This document shows positions 44,113 to 55,232 of a DNA stretch of 64,000 nt, piece by piece. Both the position numbers and the translations under genes were made by a program. The stretch is from Mariannaea sp. PMI_226 (Eukaryota > Ascomycota > Sordariomycetes > Hypocreales > Nectriaceae), in contig JANFOG010000021.1 in NCBI GenBank assembly GCA_024336345.1, forward strand, positions 62,001-126,000, read 5' to 3'. Every line of letters starts with the position of its first letter. The first letter of the stretch is position 1. The notes beneath the pieces are model-generated. The model was not told the DNA's origin. It made no database searches and was given only the letters and a program-made list of their open reading frames with translations.

Positions 44113-45571
44113 CTACAGAGCACATCTACCTAGGATAACTCTAGGCCACTCAAGGATTTCCTCCCATTCAGAACCAGGTCCTATCTCGGCCATAGCCACA
44201 ACAGCAGCCTTCGAGGCCCAGTCATGAAGAAACCATCTTTTAACTCCTTGGTCCATTATGGCGCACCAGTAGACAAATATTAGTAAGGGCCATGGTCGCT
44301 TATCTGAGATCATCTCAATAAACTGAGATGAAACGTCTGCAGGCCACCAGATATAGTGCAGCCATGTCCGTGGGTTACCAGACACAAAGACTGCCCATCG
44401 CTGTAACGAGTCAATTGCTTGAGCACATAAGATCTTCTCCTCCACCTGTATGGCGCCCATGGCCTCCCGTTCATAATTATGCGTCTTTAGTCGTGCTATG
44501 GACAGGCTCATGCTAGGATGCATTGGAACTGATGTGTGCCGGGCCCGGTTCATTAAACAGCTCGCCAGTGCACTGTTGAGGAAGAAAGGTTTGATCTCCT
44601 CGCCTGCGATTGCGGCGGTACGTAGGGCCGCCAGGACATCAGTAACAAGGCTTGAAAAAGTCATTGCTCGACGGCAGGTTTCAAGGCGGAATACAAGAGT
44701 AGCGATAGCAAAAGCCAGAATGGGAAGCCAATTCTCAGAATCAACCACTGGTACCGAATTTCGAAAGGCGGTTGATCCGGCGATCTGATTTGCGTATGCC
44801 TCCTCTAGGTGAGATGGAAGCTTCTTACTAAAGGGAGTACAACTCGGTTGATTTGATCCTAGCGTATAGGTTGCTGAAATTGTCGAATGCGGCGCCCGAG
44901 GTTTGATGAAGTTTTGTGTGGCCTTGGCACTATTGATAAACGCTTGACTATGGGCACTGGGACGCCCAGCCCAGACCTTGGTGCTATGAGAGTCAAGATG
45001 ATAGATATGGAGGGCAGAAAGCGAGAGAACAATGTGGTAGAGGAAGGGGATGGCGTGTATTAACGGTGACAGCTCCATGCGCCAAGGGTTAAGCTCGGAA
45101 TCATCCTCGCCAACCAAGTTCAAAGTTCCCGACGTGGTATGCATATAGTGTGATAGGAGGCTGTTCGAGGTGACGACCGGGTCGGTATTCGTAGTATATT
45201 TAGGCCTTGGGTTGTTAGAACATAGAGAATTCCGAGCTCTTTTACCCATGCGGGTATTGGAATGCGTTCCATACAGGTCATCACTGGAACTCAAACTCAT
45301 ATCGTTTACTCGATCGAGGTATTCGCATCTCTCTCCTCGTCTTTTGCAATGCGAGCACACCGGCCCCTGCATACTGCACTTCATGCATAGGATTGAATGT
45401 TAGAGTACCGCCAATGGAGACAAGGGAGATGAGATCATCGAGCCGGGTGGAACGTTCAGCTGTCAAGGGGATAGCAACATTGGACCGAGCACTTGCCTTG
45501 ACCCGCCTCCTTTTGCATTGGGCACAGCCGTTCCTCGACTTGGCATGGGATCTTCTCGAGCCATCGCTCAT
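44113..45571 (-). CDS. Zn(II)2Cys6 transcription factor with GC-AG intron
   Basis: Two exons (45571-45497 and 45378-44113) encode 446 residues. Splicing restores a perfect cluster: Cys16-x2-Cys19-x6-Cys26-x6-Cys33-x2-Cys36-x6-Cys43. The donor is AAG|GCAAGT, so the 118-nt intron is of the GC-AG class. Using a nearby GT instead would drop two residues of the cluster. The remaining 400 residues contain the helical fungal_specific_TF-like regions (WRMELSPLIHAIPFLYHIVLSLSALHI, NWLPILAFAIATLVFRLE, HYIWWPADVSSQFIEMI, EWEEILEWPRVILG), similar to sterol uptake-type or C6 regulators with a short linker. It is convergent with the MFSD1-like transporter and might control it. Confidence 0.88.
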
Positions 45572-46911
45572 CTTGGGTTGAATTCTCGCTCTGAAGTTGA
45601 ATCCGAGTCTCTAGCAAGTCATGACGACCCTGTCGTCCAATCAGTTGGCAATTTACACTTGGGGGCAATGGTGCTATAATGTAATGACTTGTCGGATCTG
45701 ATGAATGAACCTTACTTGATTCAGTGGCGATGATGCGAAGTGTTGATTTGAGCTCAAGTTCGGTTCGTTGATTCCTGGCATCAAACGAGGTTTAGTATAA
45801 GAAACCGAAAGCCACGAAGACTGGGAGCGAGATGTTTCACCACGGAAGGCAACTGTCAGCCCATGCCTGTATCGAGTCTAGTGTACGAAGTCTCCGCACT
45901 TGATCATCCCCTGTGCTCACTGGCCTGTTGTGTATACAGTAAGCAGCATGCAAATTATGCAAGCTGGCTCCACAGTCAGCTCAGGGGCGCAAAGGGGGAG
46001 TTTTTCTGGGTGGTAATCTCGGGCTGCTGAGCCATTGATATCTTTCCATTGGGATATATAGCAGACCTACCTTCCAGACACAGCTGCAACCTTTGGCAAC
46101 TTTATAGATTTTACAGCCAACATGTCATACCACCTACCTCACACCTGCATTTGAGACACGTCGCATTCTCCGTCAAAACTCAGATGGAAGCACAGCTGTC
46201 TTCGGCCCTCAGGAAACACAGTGGCTACAATTGCGCTTGCCCAACCTATTCAAACCCAAATTTTCATAGGATCTGATTGACGAGGGCAGAGACACTTGAG
46301 ATTCGGCAGTAGGATGATGCTCTACGTGAACTTTTGCAAATTCGCGGATTAATTCCAAAATATTATAGTAACAGTTACGCTATTCATCACTTATTTAGTC
46401 TCTCTAACTAACTCTGGGAGCTTATAGATATAGTACTGTATAGGGTTCATCACAGATACCTTGCCTTTATGTTGTTTTCTACTACGTGACCTGACCATGT
46501 TGACCCGAAAAAATTGCTTCGTGAAGGCAGTGATTGCATCAAGGCAGATAAATAAATCTGGTTAAGATACCTGCCCAGTTTGGCACTCTCACCAACACAA
46601 ATTAGATACTTGGATATATATCGAGCTCAAACGGAATCACCCCATTTGCAAATATCATAAACTGTGTTATATTTGAGGGTTCAACCAAAGCTTGAAATAT
46701 AACAACAAGCAAATTGGCTTACTTTCAAGCGGAATTCGACCACTGGTACCTTGTTCTCCCAAAATTTAATAAATCTCAAGCAGTATTACTGTGCCAGCTG
46801 GTAATACAGAGAATTTCAGAAAAGACGAATGTGACAACATTACGTGGGCCTAACGATTGATATAGAGACAGTATGGAGTATTGTACTCTACTCCCCAAGG
46901 TCACCTAGAAG
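45572..46911. other. Intergenic region
   Basis: Promoter side of the GC-AG regulator. No gene recognised. AT-rich to the right. The frame at 46049-46276 has no family motif. Confidence 0.4.
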
Positions 46912-47367
46912 GTGTCAAACGCGATCAACTTACACTTTGCAACAATCACCGATGCAATTGACAATACCGCTAGGCGATCTATAGCTGCTTCGTACGCTTT
47001 GAGATGTCTTCAAACAGCAATTCGCCTCTACTATTTACGCCACAGCTTCAAGCACAGCGACACTTACCGGACCTGCTTCCTCTTCATCTTAGCAAATATG
47101 ACGATCGACAGTATGAATAGTGATGTTGTATCGCCAAAATTTCTCGAAGCCATACGTAAAACTATCGTCCTCGCTATTGAGGGCCTCTACGACCAAGATT
47201 GGAACGTGCACATCTCCGTTACGTGCCGGTTGAAGCTGGATTGTATGGCCATGGAAGGTATAAAGCATAAACACACTGAGCCGATGCGTGGAATGGAAGG
47301 AAGACCAGCCACTACTTCCACACTCTGTTACACTGGTGTTCTCGATAATGATTGTGGGGTCCGATAA
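46912..47367 (+). pseudogene. C-terminal fragment of a fungal transcription factor
   Basis: A 151-codon frame without a credible start has the segments AASYALRCLQTAIRLYYLRHS, FLFILANMTIDSM and LEAIRKTIVLAIEGLYDQDW. These resemble the far C-terminal helices of some Zn2Cys6 factors (pattern LxTLxRLYYLRHxF then LxSxLxLxAKGLxDQ). No DNA-binding domain or middle homology region is found upstream. The stretch after DWNVHISV does not fit the family. This is best read as an orphan fragment of a regulator, unrelated in strand to the factor on its right. Confidence 0.4.
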
Positions 47368-47631
47368 GGATTGGCAGATAGACACAGCAGAGAACTGATC
47401 AAGAAGTATCATCAGTTTGAATCAGAGGCGAGTGCACAATATCGTCATTAAATCAGAGGCGCCTTAGCAGGCTGTATGAAAGCTTTTAAGTGAAAGACTT
47501 GACCCACCAATTATTCCGTCCAAGTCTTCAATCACTACGTCGCTAGAATCCTAGAGAATATCCGATTGGGGATTAAAGAAGGACGAACGCTCATTTTTTG
47601 AGTATCTGAGGATTCAGTCAGGAAGTTGCGG

Positions 47632-49976
47632 TTATGTATTATCATGTATCCGCAACTCATATGTCGCTTTCAGGGCTGCCTCCAGATTTGCCTCTTCGGG
47701 TCTTGTGATAGAAAGTTTCAGATCGATGGGGTACTGACCAGGAATTTCCTCTGGGGCCGACGTTCCAGTCAAAGTGGCGTCTAGTTCTCTGTATATAGCC
47801 TCGACCTCGTCCGGAAGTGAGGCGAAATTCTTCTTCCCATACGCAAGAATGCTATGCAGAATCAGGCCGATAGAAGGATAATAGCGAGCAATTTTCCTGA
47901 TGATAGTTGTACACAGAAGGAGAAGAGAGTCCGTCTCCTGATGTGGGTGCTCCGTCTCTGACCGTTTGTCGAACAGGGACATCATGAGACTGTGAATCGG
48001 TCCAGCGTTACTACCACATAGAGGCGGCCCTGCAAACTGGACCTGCTGAACATACAAAATACGTTCTATCTGCTTGAGGGAGGCATTCATAGCTCCACAT
48101 GCGAATTGCGATGGATCGTCCGCCCTAGTGGCAAAGGGTCGAAATAGTTCTACCACGATCTGATGAAAAGTCAAACTGGCTCTTTTGTCAGTACGATTTC
48201 AAGATCATCAATGTCGTTGAAAGCATACTGTAAGTTAAACACCATCGGTAGACAATTGAGACTCAGGATTAGTGATGAGTGGAGAGCCTTAGCCCAGTCT
48301 AGTAGCTGATAAAATAAAAGCTTAGCATTCTCGAAAGATGCACTCGCGTCAGAGAGCGGCGCGAAATTGTCCCGAATAGACATGTATTGTCTTAAGAGCA
48401 ACATCAACTTCGAGTATGCCAGGAACGCTTCTTCGTGATAGTAGATCCGCGGCGGAAGGTCAAGTGGGAACGAATACCAAACAGCAGGTTTGCGCTGGTC
48501 GTTTTGAGTAGGGATACGTGACAATGGCGGTGATCGTGGGAATTCTGGCTCAGTTCGGAGCAAGAATGCGTGCATACTGTTCCCAGGGTCAGTTTTCATG
48601 CACCAAGAAAAATAGAAGGGACAGCGCTAATTACGTTTGCCAGTTGAAACATCCCCAAGCAATGGCAGAGCGACCCTCCTCCATGAGACCCGGCGCCACC
48701 TTTGTTTGTCTCCTTGGTATCTTGTCGAATAGGCCAAGAGTTTTGGCAATACGGACACCTTGATATAGAAATGAAAAGGCCAGATTCCCTTTCCCGTAAC
48801 CGTTGCATCACATGTTGAGTAGCATGGCTGCTGGAATCTGTAAAAGGTTCGCCTTGCTCTCTTCGGCGTTCCAATGACGCCTTGCTTCTTGGTAGAAACC
48901 GATAGTCAGGGATTCGCCTTTGCCCGAAGCGAACTCCTTGTAATTACACTTCCGTATTGTTCTCAATTAGCTGACACTAAGAAAAGCATATAACCTTTGC
49001 TGGGAATTCTTACGGATCCGTATGCTAGAATTGCGTTGACTAGAAGGGGCGAACAGTAGTCCGTACCACCCCTCGCCAGTTCCTCGAGAAAGTACTCCTC
49101 ATCAAATACCCTGAAAGTTGGGTGATCATATGACAGATATATGGATATTATATCCGCAAAGATCCGATTGTCGTCTGTGACCGCTGTCCACTGCTGAGCG
49201 CTGACCCTCGACAGATGCTCGTCGTACGGTACAGGCTTAGCCGATCCCCCAATGGTTGTGTTTGACAGTACACAAGGCTGTGAGCTATCTTCATAAACTG
49301 TTGGATGGGTGATACCGGCATTAATTCCAGGGGTTAGCGTGATTCCGGTGTCCGCCCAGGTTGCAGTGGTGTTTGTGGCCTTAGTCGTCGGGTCTGCAAT
49401 GGTCTGACCTGGGCGTAGGAGAGGATTGTATGCATTGCCATGACGGACCTGGAGGAAGGCTTCGAAGGGGGAATCAGCTCTCGGCAAGAAGCTGGAATAT
49501 AGATCTGGAGTCATGGTGTGTGTTTGGGACAAAAGTTCGCCCTCTTTAATGAACGAAAGAGTTGCAGACAGATCACCACTTGTCCTGATGCGGTTGAGGA
49601 TAATACGGGCATCTTGTTCAGGTCGGGACTTGAGCATATCAAATAACTCAACCAAGTCAGCATGACGTTGCTCAAGCTGGGAGTGTCTGCGCTTCAACCC
49701 AGCGTAGCGTGAAAGCCCAGGATCTGACGCATAGGCGCAGTCTCGTGCCTTCAGTACACAGGGCGTGCATTTTGGGCGATTCGCGTCGCATTTGATCTTA
49801 TGTGCACGGCACGGCTCGCATGCCTCTGCTACCGGTTTTCTTTTTGGTGGGAGTGATGACCGAAGCGATGCGAGAGGCGGTGGCGGATGCGTCCGTCGTG
49901 GCAAGAAATCTACATTTTCGCGAGCTTCGGGGTTATTGGATGACCTTCGAAGTGGCTGGCTATTTGCTGCAGCCAT
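47632..49976 (-). pseudogene. Zn(II)2Cys6 transcription factor with a single internal TGA
   Basis: Four exons (49976-49014, 48948-48635, 48576-48229, 48175-47632) close into a 722-codon frame with normal introns of 65, 58 and 53 nt. The N-terminus has a canonical cluster (Cys53, 56, 63, 70, 73, 80) and a coiled coil (LKRRHSQLEQRHADLVELF). The middle homology region begins YLSYDHPTFRVFDEEYF and continues ESLTIGFYQEARRHWNAEE. At codon 368 (48810-48808) a TGA interrupts it, with conserved sequence on both sides: AAMLLNM before and CNGYGKGNLAFSFLYQGVRIAKTLGL after. Everything downstream is intact (LHLTFHQIVVELFRPF). One point mutation explains the break, so the loss is recent, or the base is a sequence error. 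Confidence 0.82.
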
Positions 49977-50117
49977 GATCGACCAGTTTCTTTGTATTTG
50001 CTGCTGGCGAAGCTTGAATCATGGCAAATGAGGTCACCAAGGCTCAACTAGGAGTCGGAGGTTAGCTGGCCAGACTTCCGGCATTGTTGATTGGCCAGCG
50101 TGGGTGGTGGTGGGGTG

Positions 50118-50182
50118 AGTATGCTATGCAAGTATGTTATCCAAGTATGTTATCCAAGTATGTTATCCAAGTATGTTATCCA
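50118..50182. repeat. Tandem repeat, five units of 13 bp
   Basis: Four identical units AGTATGTTATCCA (50131-50182) preceded by one diverged unit AGTATGCTATGCA (50118-50130). It lies 142 bp upstream of the regulator start at 49976. Confidence 0.9.
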
Positions 50183-50243
50183 GAGCACGACTCCTTTTTA
50201 GGCCTACATAACACTCATGTTCGCATGGCATAACAACATCCTG

Positions 50244-50254
50244 CTCACTGTGAG
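50244..50254. promoter_or_regulatory. Third copy of the CTCACTGTGAG core
   Basis: Exact 11-bp palindromic core seen twice before the MFSD1-like gene, here 268 bp upstream of the TGA-interrupted regulator. The arms do not extend further. Confidence 0.45.
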
Positions 50255-52124
50255 AGGCAGAGTTGGTAATATACTTTGATACCAAGACTGTTTGCACCCT
50301 TGTTGGTGCTCGCCATCGTGGGCCGTATCTGAGTGACTGTGGGTGGTGATGGCTGGTTTGGCCACCTGACAGAGTAAACCCACTTCGCTGACAGGTAGGT
50401 TGGCTTGACCAGCCAATAAGGCGCCTGCATCCAAATCATATTCATCAGAAGGTATCCTGGATAAGCTTCCCTGACTACGCCCGATATCGCTCTAGAAGTG
50501 GGTTAATTAAGTGGCAAGCAAAGCACCGAGACTGAGAATGGAATTACGCTGAACGGATGAAGTGATGCGGCAACTGATTGGTGCGAGCTAGGCAGGCTGC
50601 TGGACGCTCGCTCTCGATCCCGGAGACGCACCATGGAGCTCACTACTTTGAGAATATAATCAAGTTATTTCGTAGCGCATCTATTTCTTCTTTTACTTGA
50701 AGAACTAAGCCCTCTAGGCTCGAATGAGTCAAGCTGTGCGTGCTCAGTATGATTCGCGAAAATGTCAGGACACTGACTAGCGAAGGGCGATTGGCTACTC
50801 AAGAGTAAGGAAGCTTATTGCTTACAAATTGGTTGACCTCAGGTCCTCGTGATTACTCAAGTACCCATCTAGGACGACGACGACAAAGTATCAAAGTGGT
50901 TTTTCGGGGCCTGCGATGCCTCACTGGCTTGTTGTGGTATTGAGCAGACCAAAAGAGGACACGGAGGCACTGCTCATTCGTGACAATTTTAGGAAGATGA
51001 GAGCAGATTGCCACTTTGAAATTGAGACATTAAACCATCCATCAGCCCCCTCCCCCGGTACATAAGCTCAAGATTACAATTCGAACTTGGTATACAAAAC
51101 TATGCTATGTACTCGGAACTCAACCACGTCCAGTCTGGTGTGAAGCTTCGTACTAAATGGAGGCATCCTGCCATGCCCTTCCAACAAGCAACTCGACTGG
51201 AAGAGTGCATCACGCCGATATATTCAAGTCAGAGCCATCAATATATCTTTCACAATCCTAATATCAAAATTCGTCTGACTGAATATTGGTTTGAGGAGTG
51301 GCATTCCTCTCATCAATAAATTCGCGGCAGCAATCCTCTTCTTGTGTTTCGAGTCGACGCATCCAATAATAAGCCTTTATGATGCTGATCTCTTTCTTGA
51401 CGACTCTCCATTCCTTCGACTAGAATTCCTCTTGAGCGCTACAAAGGACTATGCTTGGATAAGTGATCAGGAAATGATGTTTACTCGGGATGAATCGAGC
51501 TCAATATTATAAAAAATGATAAATGAGAAGATAAGTAGTAGCCGGACATGAATTTACAGCGCAAGCTGAGGCAAGAGCCGAAAAACTCAAGTCCGAGTAG
51601 GACAGCCTTTCATCGTATAGGGCTTCATTATCATTCCGGGGTCTTGAACGATGCTCCAGAGAAGCTGTATCGCTTCACCGTCTTACAATTAGTATGAAAA
51701 CAGCAATTCTTGGGCGCTCTTATTTAGACATGGTGTGCTATGATCATAAAAACAGCCACAGGCTCTTTCCGGGACTATCCAATCACATACTAGTTCAAAT
51801 GTGGTCGTAACATGCTTTGACTATAGACGAGTACATTACTGGCCTCAACTGTTCGATGTTCCCCCTCTCTAAGGACATGGAAAATCAGTAATGTTCACTT
51901 CACAACCTGGATTGGCACTTCTCTCACGTTTTGCATTGCACCGAAATTTCTGGCACCGCTTCGAATAATAAAGTCCTGCCCATATGAGAAAATCACTTTT
52001 CTTCTTATACAGATTTTACCATCTCTACGTCGCGGGGAAGAACAAAGTTCATCGCACAAGGGTTCAAAGTCATACTATTGGCATGCTATATAGTTTCATA
52101 AGTGACGAGAATACCCTTTCTATC

Positions 52125-53529
52125 TCACTTCAAATTCTTCAAGTGCTGGCTAGTAGACAAGCGGGCTGCAACATCTCCACTCAAAGGTAAGAGAGGAAGC
52201 CTAGGCGTAACTGGATACCCAAACTTTTGATTAAGCAAGTACTTCAAGCCAACAACCTTGAATTAAGAATCAGCATATCGTGTGCTTCTACTAACAGACA
52301 TAGATGATATATGGCGATTTTACTTACACTGGCGCTGAATAGGACCTCCTCGGCTAACGAGGCCTTCTCCTGGAGGAGCCTGGCTTTTTCCCAACCTTGA
52401 GCACTGTCTAGGGTTTGCGTACTCCGCCACAACTGCATAGCAAGCTCCTGTAGCTTTTGGTCAATAAATTTCCAACACATCTACCTAGAATGCTCTACTG
52501 ACTGGTGCAAGATTTGGCAGGGGGCTAATAGCACCGGAGGACCCAACCGAAATGGAAGGAAGCAAGAAGTCGATGAACCCGGCAAGTGTTGTGAAGGAAT
52601 CACCTAATTGGCTTGTAATCCTTGAGACTTTTCCAACATTTCCACAGCTATATAATATCATTAGCACGTCTTATAAAGTCAGAAATCAAGGGTCAATATT
52701 TACGATAGCATGATGCCACGGACGTTTGGTGCAGCCCTGGCAATATCCACAACATCAGTACTGCTTAGGTCGATACCGCCTGCAATTAAGGGGAAGTTAT
52801 AGATGATCCTGATTCACCCAAGGGCATTGTCAGCCAACAATATTCAGACAAATCGCACAGTACTCGACAGGTGCGCCGAATTGCAGATGAAGCGTTCAAA
52901 CCCGGGTGAGCATACACTGGAATTGGTGATTCAGAGGCCACATCAGTGAAAAACTTCTTGATCGAGTTCGGGTTTGCCTTCAATGCACCCGCGAAGTAGC
53001 CTGGAGCTATCACAAGTGCAAATCCGGCACCAGCCGTGGCGGCATCTTTCGCCAGCGCAATAGTCTCCCGAGTGCTGGGCGCACCAACCCCCGCTACAAT
53101 TGGCGTTTGGCGTAGGTCATTTTCATCAAACGCGGATCGCATCGCCTGGATCAGTTGGATGCGCTCTTGACGATCCTGTCGTTATTTGTTAGGCGCCTTG
53201 ATTCGTATACGATGCAAGAATCTGCACAAACCAAGTGAGCGGCTTCTCCCATTGTAGCAGAAACAACAGGAATAACTCCCGGTTTAGCGACGTCTGTCGA
53301 GCCATGGTCAACAACCGATATTTCTAATCATTCGGTGAGAGAATAAAGCTTGTTACATAGAGCATGCTTGACGTAGGCGTCGAGGTCTGGTTAATCATCA
53401 GCGAAAATCCTTCAAAACTACCTGTGGTTACCTGTATGAAACTGGGCATGTGTACTTACCTAGCTCATCCTTATCATTGAAAAATGCGGGTAAAGGAGCA
53501 TACACTCCTGAAGGAACAAGCTTTGCCAT
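52125..53529 (-). CDS. DapA-family aldolase/synthase with the catalytic lysine replaced
   Basis: Eight exons (53529-53460, 53386-53357, 53293-53232, 53175-52916, 52808-52704, 52647-52503, 52453-52328, 52256-52125) close into 309 residues, the usual length for dihydrodipicolinate synthase/2-keto-3-deoxy acid aldolases. Family blocks are GVYAPLPAFF, GVIPVVSATMGEAAHL, AGVGAPSTRETIALAKDAATAGAGFALVIAPGYF and IPVIIYNFP with the catalytic Tyr. The block that normally reads GIK or GTK, followed by a GN motif, reads GIMLSCGNVGK. Met174 therefore replaces the Schiff-base lysine that defines the mechanism. All splice sites and the frame are otherwise intact. It may be a non-catalytic member with a new role, or newly inactivated. 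Confidence 0.85.
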
Positions 53530-55232
53530 CGTGTATTGAAGTGTTGAAAGGTCGCCGCGACACAAGCGAAGGATAATATTGATAGTTCAGATGGTGTGCG
53601 CAAGGTTGGATATTGGAAAGAGTCTAAGAAACCAGAGTGGGAAAATTCATTTCATATATGATTAAGTGTTCCTCTCTGCCAGGAGCTCATAAAAAGCTAA
53701 TTGCAATCAGACATTAGCCGTCTGGATCCTTTAGACTCACCGCGTGTTTACAAACGCCACGTCCGAACGTTCCGATGCTTATCAACAAAATCGACTTTGC
53801 AGTTCACAAAGAGCCCCAAAAAATATCTAGTTCTGCAATGCCTGACTAGATCAGCAAGACATGAATAGCTGCACCACAAGCCACTGTAATACTCTTGAGC
53901 GGGCTGCTCCATCTACTGGAGCAAGTTCCCGGACCCCGCTTTCTCCTAGCGAGAATCTTAGTGCTGAGGAACAAATGTCCTTATTCTATTAACTAGCGTC
54001 TGATGGAACTGGACGATTGTCTGTTGTTTTACGTATTTACCAGTCCGTTAGGCCTTGTCCAACCCCGCTTCGGGACGGATCATGTCCACATCTCTCCTAC
54101 GTATGCACTACTACCCCGCTCATCTGCTTACAAATTCTTTTAGGGTGCTAGAACAGAGCTGAAGGAGAAAGACGCCAAAGGCGATTTCATGGAAATGCAT
54201 ACTTCAAACCAATCTTTCCAGGGTGAGCTTCGGGGCACAGATAATCGCTTCTTACTTCTTGGGGACCATGAATAGCATGCATTGCCTTTCACAGGATATA
54301 GACCAATCACCATCATCCTCATGACCGAGAACTGAAAAAAAAAAAAAAAAAAAAGTTGGATGTTGATTACTGAACAACTTCCAGCGCTATTCCCCTTTTT
54401 ATCCTGTCAACGCGCACGAGAGTCGTGTTGATGTGACTAGGATTCCTGGGGAGTGATAGCTTCACCCAAAGACGTGATTTTGCTCCAAATGCTCCTAAAT
54501 TTAGTTGTTTTGGCCGATCCAGTGCAGTAAGCATTACTGTTTCCATCCTCGACTCCTCCAGATGGCTTGGTTAATGTAGGTTCCATTACTGCTTCAGTAG
54601 TGATTGAGTGCAATGTATTCACAGTATTTGTTGCTATATTACACGATTGCATTGGATTGAGCTCCCGACACACGAGATGAATTTTGGGGTCAGAAAGGCT
54701 TGGATCTTCTAATTCAAAGTTGAAATTGCTCGTTTTTTGTGCCCATGTATGTGCTAAATAGTCTAGTCAGCAAGCGTCATTTGTATTGGTAACTGAGTGC
54801 AGCTAGCCAAGCATTGCTCTAGTGAATGGAAAACGATTCATTGGAAAAGATGGAAGACTGTTGCCTACACCAGAGACAAAACGGTGATAGGAGATGAATA
54901 ATCTATTGCTGCCTACTGCCAGCACCATACTGGATGAAGCCTCAATATGTGCCAGGCCTATTACAATGGCTGAGTTACATGACGTTATACTCAATGCGGT
55001 CAAGAAATATCGAAGAGCATCACGATGATGTCATAGCCCCTGCTACGTCGCCCTTCTCCGTCTTTTGACGGCATGACGGGCAGCTGGTGTTGGCTTAATA
55101 ACAAGCTTAAATGAAATGTAATAAACCCTGTTCACAAATATATGGCCAGCTTTTGCTTAATAATTTTCTTACTTATTCGCGTATTAATCACGATAGTAGC
55201 AGGGTGAATCTGCTTCGGTACCATCTGCCAGA
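53530..55232. other. Intergenic region with a poly(A) run
   Basis: No recognised gene. Contains a run of 20 A (54335-54354). The frame at 54437-54673 (minus) is Ser/Thr-rich without family motif. Confidence 0.4.
54335..54354 (+). repeat. Poly(A) run of 20
   Basis: Twenty uninterrupted A. The word GTTGGAT follows it at 54355-54361 and also occurs at 53605-53611, so a 3'-tailed retro-inserted segment between them is possible, but a 7-bp match can arise by chance. Confidence 0.8.

Larger units (their letters stand above)
49977..52124. other. Intergenic region with tandem repeat and operator-like core
   Basis: Holds the promoter of the TGA-interrupted regulator, with the 13-bp tandem repeat (50118-50182) and the CTCACTGTGAG core (50244-50254). 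The rest (50.5-52.1 kb) shows no recognised gene. Frames at 51107-51319 and 51291-51512 have no family motifs. Confidence 0.45.

Noticed and set aside
52454..52502. DapA-like gene judged broken near 52490 because of stops
   Set aside because: A 49-nt intron removes the stops and all eight exons close in frame.
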